The notes under the pieces: generated by a model
Told to the model about the DNA's origin: nothing
Seen by the model: only the letters and a program-made list of their open reading frames with translations
Databases searched by the model: none
Shown here: one piece after another, positions 62,812 to 64,000 of the stretch
How the letters are laid out: every line of letters starts with the position of its first letter
Position numbering within the stretch: position 1 is the stretch's first letter
Translations under genes and position numbers: made by a program
Assembly (NCBI RefSeq): GCF_018861065.1
Contig: NZ_JAHKQO010000034.1
Coordinates: 49,302-113,301 of the forward strand
Length of the DNA: 64,000 nt
Reading direction: 5' to 3'
Origin: Paraglaciecola arctica
Lineage (GTDB): Bacteria; Pseudomonadota; Gammaproteobacteria; Enterobacterales; Alteromonadaceae

Positions 62812-63868
62812 GATATTCGAGGTTTTGTTTTACCTTACTGAATACGTTTGCTTGTTGATTACCTGACAATTCCGCTTGACCACCGTCTCTGGAAACAATG
62901 GATTTATTGGTTACATTATCTTTAATTGCCACATTTTTAGTGGCCGCAAAACGGTACTCTATGGCATTAGGGTAGGTCCCATCGATAATGATTTTGTTGT
63001 TAATAATATCAATATTGGGACTGGCTTCTAATATGATGCCTACGTCGCTAAATTGATGTGACGTATTGGTATTGAAAATACTGTTATTAGCGATTAAACC
63101 GCCAACGGTCTGATTTTTTATATCATCACCTAAGCCAAACCCTATGCCTCGGTCACAGTTCTCAATAGTGTTGTTGAGTACAGTAATATTGGCGCTCTTT
63201 CGCCAAAAATGAATGGCGTGTTCCGCTACATGCTGGGAAGGGCTGGCGATATTTTTAAAAGTATTTCCCACTATTGTCCAATTTCTCGAACTATGAGCAT
63301 CAATACCGCCAATATAATACTGCGGCCCCACGCCAGCGGTATATTCAAATACACAGTTTTTTATATTGCCATAGTCTGCAAATGTTTTGCTAGAAGGCGA
63401 AGAGGACACTTTCAAAAGTTGTTCGTAGGAATCACGCAAAACACAATTACTCAGACTAAAGTTATCGGCGTTTTTTTCGGCCCGCACTTGAATTAAATGA
63501 TTAGCAGATTGTTGTAAAGTGAAACCAGACAAACTGATGTGTGAGCCACTGACATCAATGAGTATTTCTGCAGAGGGGCTTTTTTTCATACCTTGGCCTG
63601 ACAATACAACTAGACTCGGATCACCCGATAGGGATGTTAAGTTGATATGTGACCCCGAAAAACTTAACCTTTGCTTGATATTATAATGGCCGTTTGCCAG
63701 CACAATACGTGTAGCTCCCTTTGATTGGTTAGCTTGGTGAACTGCCTTGTAAAGCTGCGCTTCATTATTAGCGTTAATAATTTGCAAAGTAGGCGCCGCT
63801 GCAACTAAACCTGAAGCCAAACAATAAAAAAGTATTAGGCCAATAATTTTATTTTGGTGATGACTCAT
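62795..63868 (-). CDS. Secreted right-handed parallel beta-helix protein
   Basis: A 357-residue protein. The signal peptide (about 8-24) ends near VAAAP. Repeats with the beta-helix spacing follow (HINLTSLSG, HISLSGFTL, NFSLSNCVL, NITVLNNTIENCDRG, NIDIINNKIII), ending with an Asn-ladder part. The fold is that of polysaccharide lyases, epimerases and similar carbohydrate-binding proteins; the start region ATRIVLANGHYNI resembles the PL6/chondroitinase B family. No catalytic residues can be assigned. It sits at the end of the exopolysaccharide locus, so a role in polymer trimming is likely by context. Confidence 0.75.
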   Translation of the reverse strand: MSHHQNKIIGLILFYCLASGLVAAAPTLQIINANNEAQLYKAVHQANQSKGATRIVLANGHYNIKQRLSFSGSHINLTSLSGDPSLVVLSGQGMKKSPSAEILIDVSGSHISLSGFTLQQSANHLIQVRAEKNADNFSLSNCVLRDSYEQLLKVSSSPSSKTFADYGNIKNCVFEYTAGVGPQYYIGGIDAHSSRNWTIVGNTFKNIASPSQHVAEHAIHFWRKSANITVLNNTIENCDRGIGFGLGDDIKNQTVGGLIANNSIFNTNTSHQFSDVGIILEASPNIDIINNKIIIDGTYPNAIEYRFAATKNVAIKDNVTNKSIVSRDGGQAELSGNQQANVFSKVKQNLEYLIERL

Positions 63869-63872
63869 AAGT

Positions 63873-64000
63873 TAGTCCAACCTACTTTTGATCACTTTTG
63901 CGGGATTACCGGCAATAATGGAATGGGCCGGCATATCATTGATTACCACTGAACCTGCACCCACAATACAGCCATCACCAATATTAGCCATGATCATGGC
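63873..64000 (-). CDS. Hexapeptide-repeat acyltransferase, C-terminal end (cut by window edge)
   Basis: The last 42 codons of a gene running in from the right. The readable residues are [20 protein letters not shown], then [18 protein letters not shown] and a stop. This is the left-handed beta-helix end of LbetaH acetyltransferases (VatD/WbbJ type), which acetylate sugars. It belongs to the same exopolysaccharide locus. Nothing further can be said as the catalytic His lies outside the window. Confidence 0.82.

Noticed and set aside
1..64000. CRISPR arrays.
   Set aside because: No regularly spaced repeats of 25-40 bp and no cas genes were seen.

Overview
The window looks like a chromosomal segment of an AT-rich marine gammaproteobacterium close to the Alteromonadaceae (Glaciecola/Paraglaciecola type). 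The evidence is a gshB-yqgE-yqgF run, a large TonB-dependent receptor with LytTR regulators, a DUF3718 protein, and a full exosortase A (XrtA/PEP-CTERM) exopolysaccharide locus. Taxonomy is inferred from gene content only.

Layout. 1-261: end of an IS30-type transposase. 424-1032: a PEP-CTERM protein with a sigma-54-like promoter. 1433-24123: a 22.7-kb integrative and mobilizable element inserted in the anticodon loop of a tRNA-Ile2(CAU) gene. The two halves of the broken host tRNA remain at 1398-1443 and 24113-24154, sharing an 11-bp att core. From left to right the element carries an integrase, a minus-strand operon of eight genes (HTH, SNF2 helicase, Mod, Res, then a ThiC-like enzyme, nucleotidyltransferase, PRTase-like protein and methyltransferase), ArdA, an oriT-like stretch, a MOBF relaxase, a coupling protein, small mobilization or regulatory genes, a zinc-finger/HTH protein, and a complete tRNA-Ile2 gene interrupted by a 241-nt group I intron. 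24414-29171: a GlyGly-CTERM LVIVD/Calx-beta protein and an MbnP/MbnH pair. 29284-39777: small proteins, a TonB receptor, two sensory systems and a TPR protein. 39951-42852: gshB, yqgE, yqgF, a tiny DUF6435-type gene and a cyclophilin. 43058-49528: a Wadjet-like (SMC/MksBEF plus Toprim) defence operon. 50341-64000: the XrtA exopolysaccharide locus, divergent around 55.3 kb.

The most striking observation is the tRNA arrangement. The element destroys the host tRNA-Ile2 gene but brings its own complete copy. A self-splicing intron in that copy splits the sequence the integrase uses as its att core. The host tRNA promoter upstream of the right half is intact and points into the element, so it could also drive the replacement tRNA. 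The second candidate for an undescribed system is the ThiC-like/PRTase-like/nucleotidyltransferase/methyltransferase quartet fused to the end of a type III-like restriction operon.

The exosortase at 57707-59233 is the expected processing enzyme for the PEP-CTERM protein at 424-1032, more than 50 kb away. The window therefore holds both a sorting enzyme and a candidate client.
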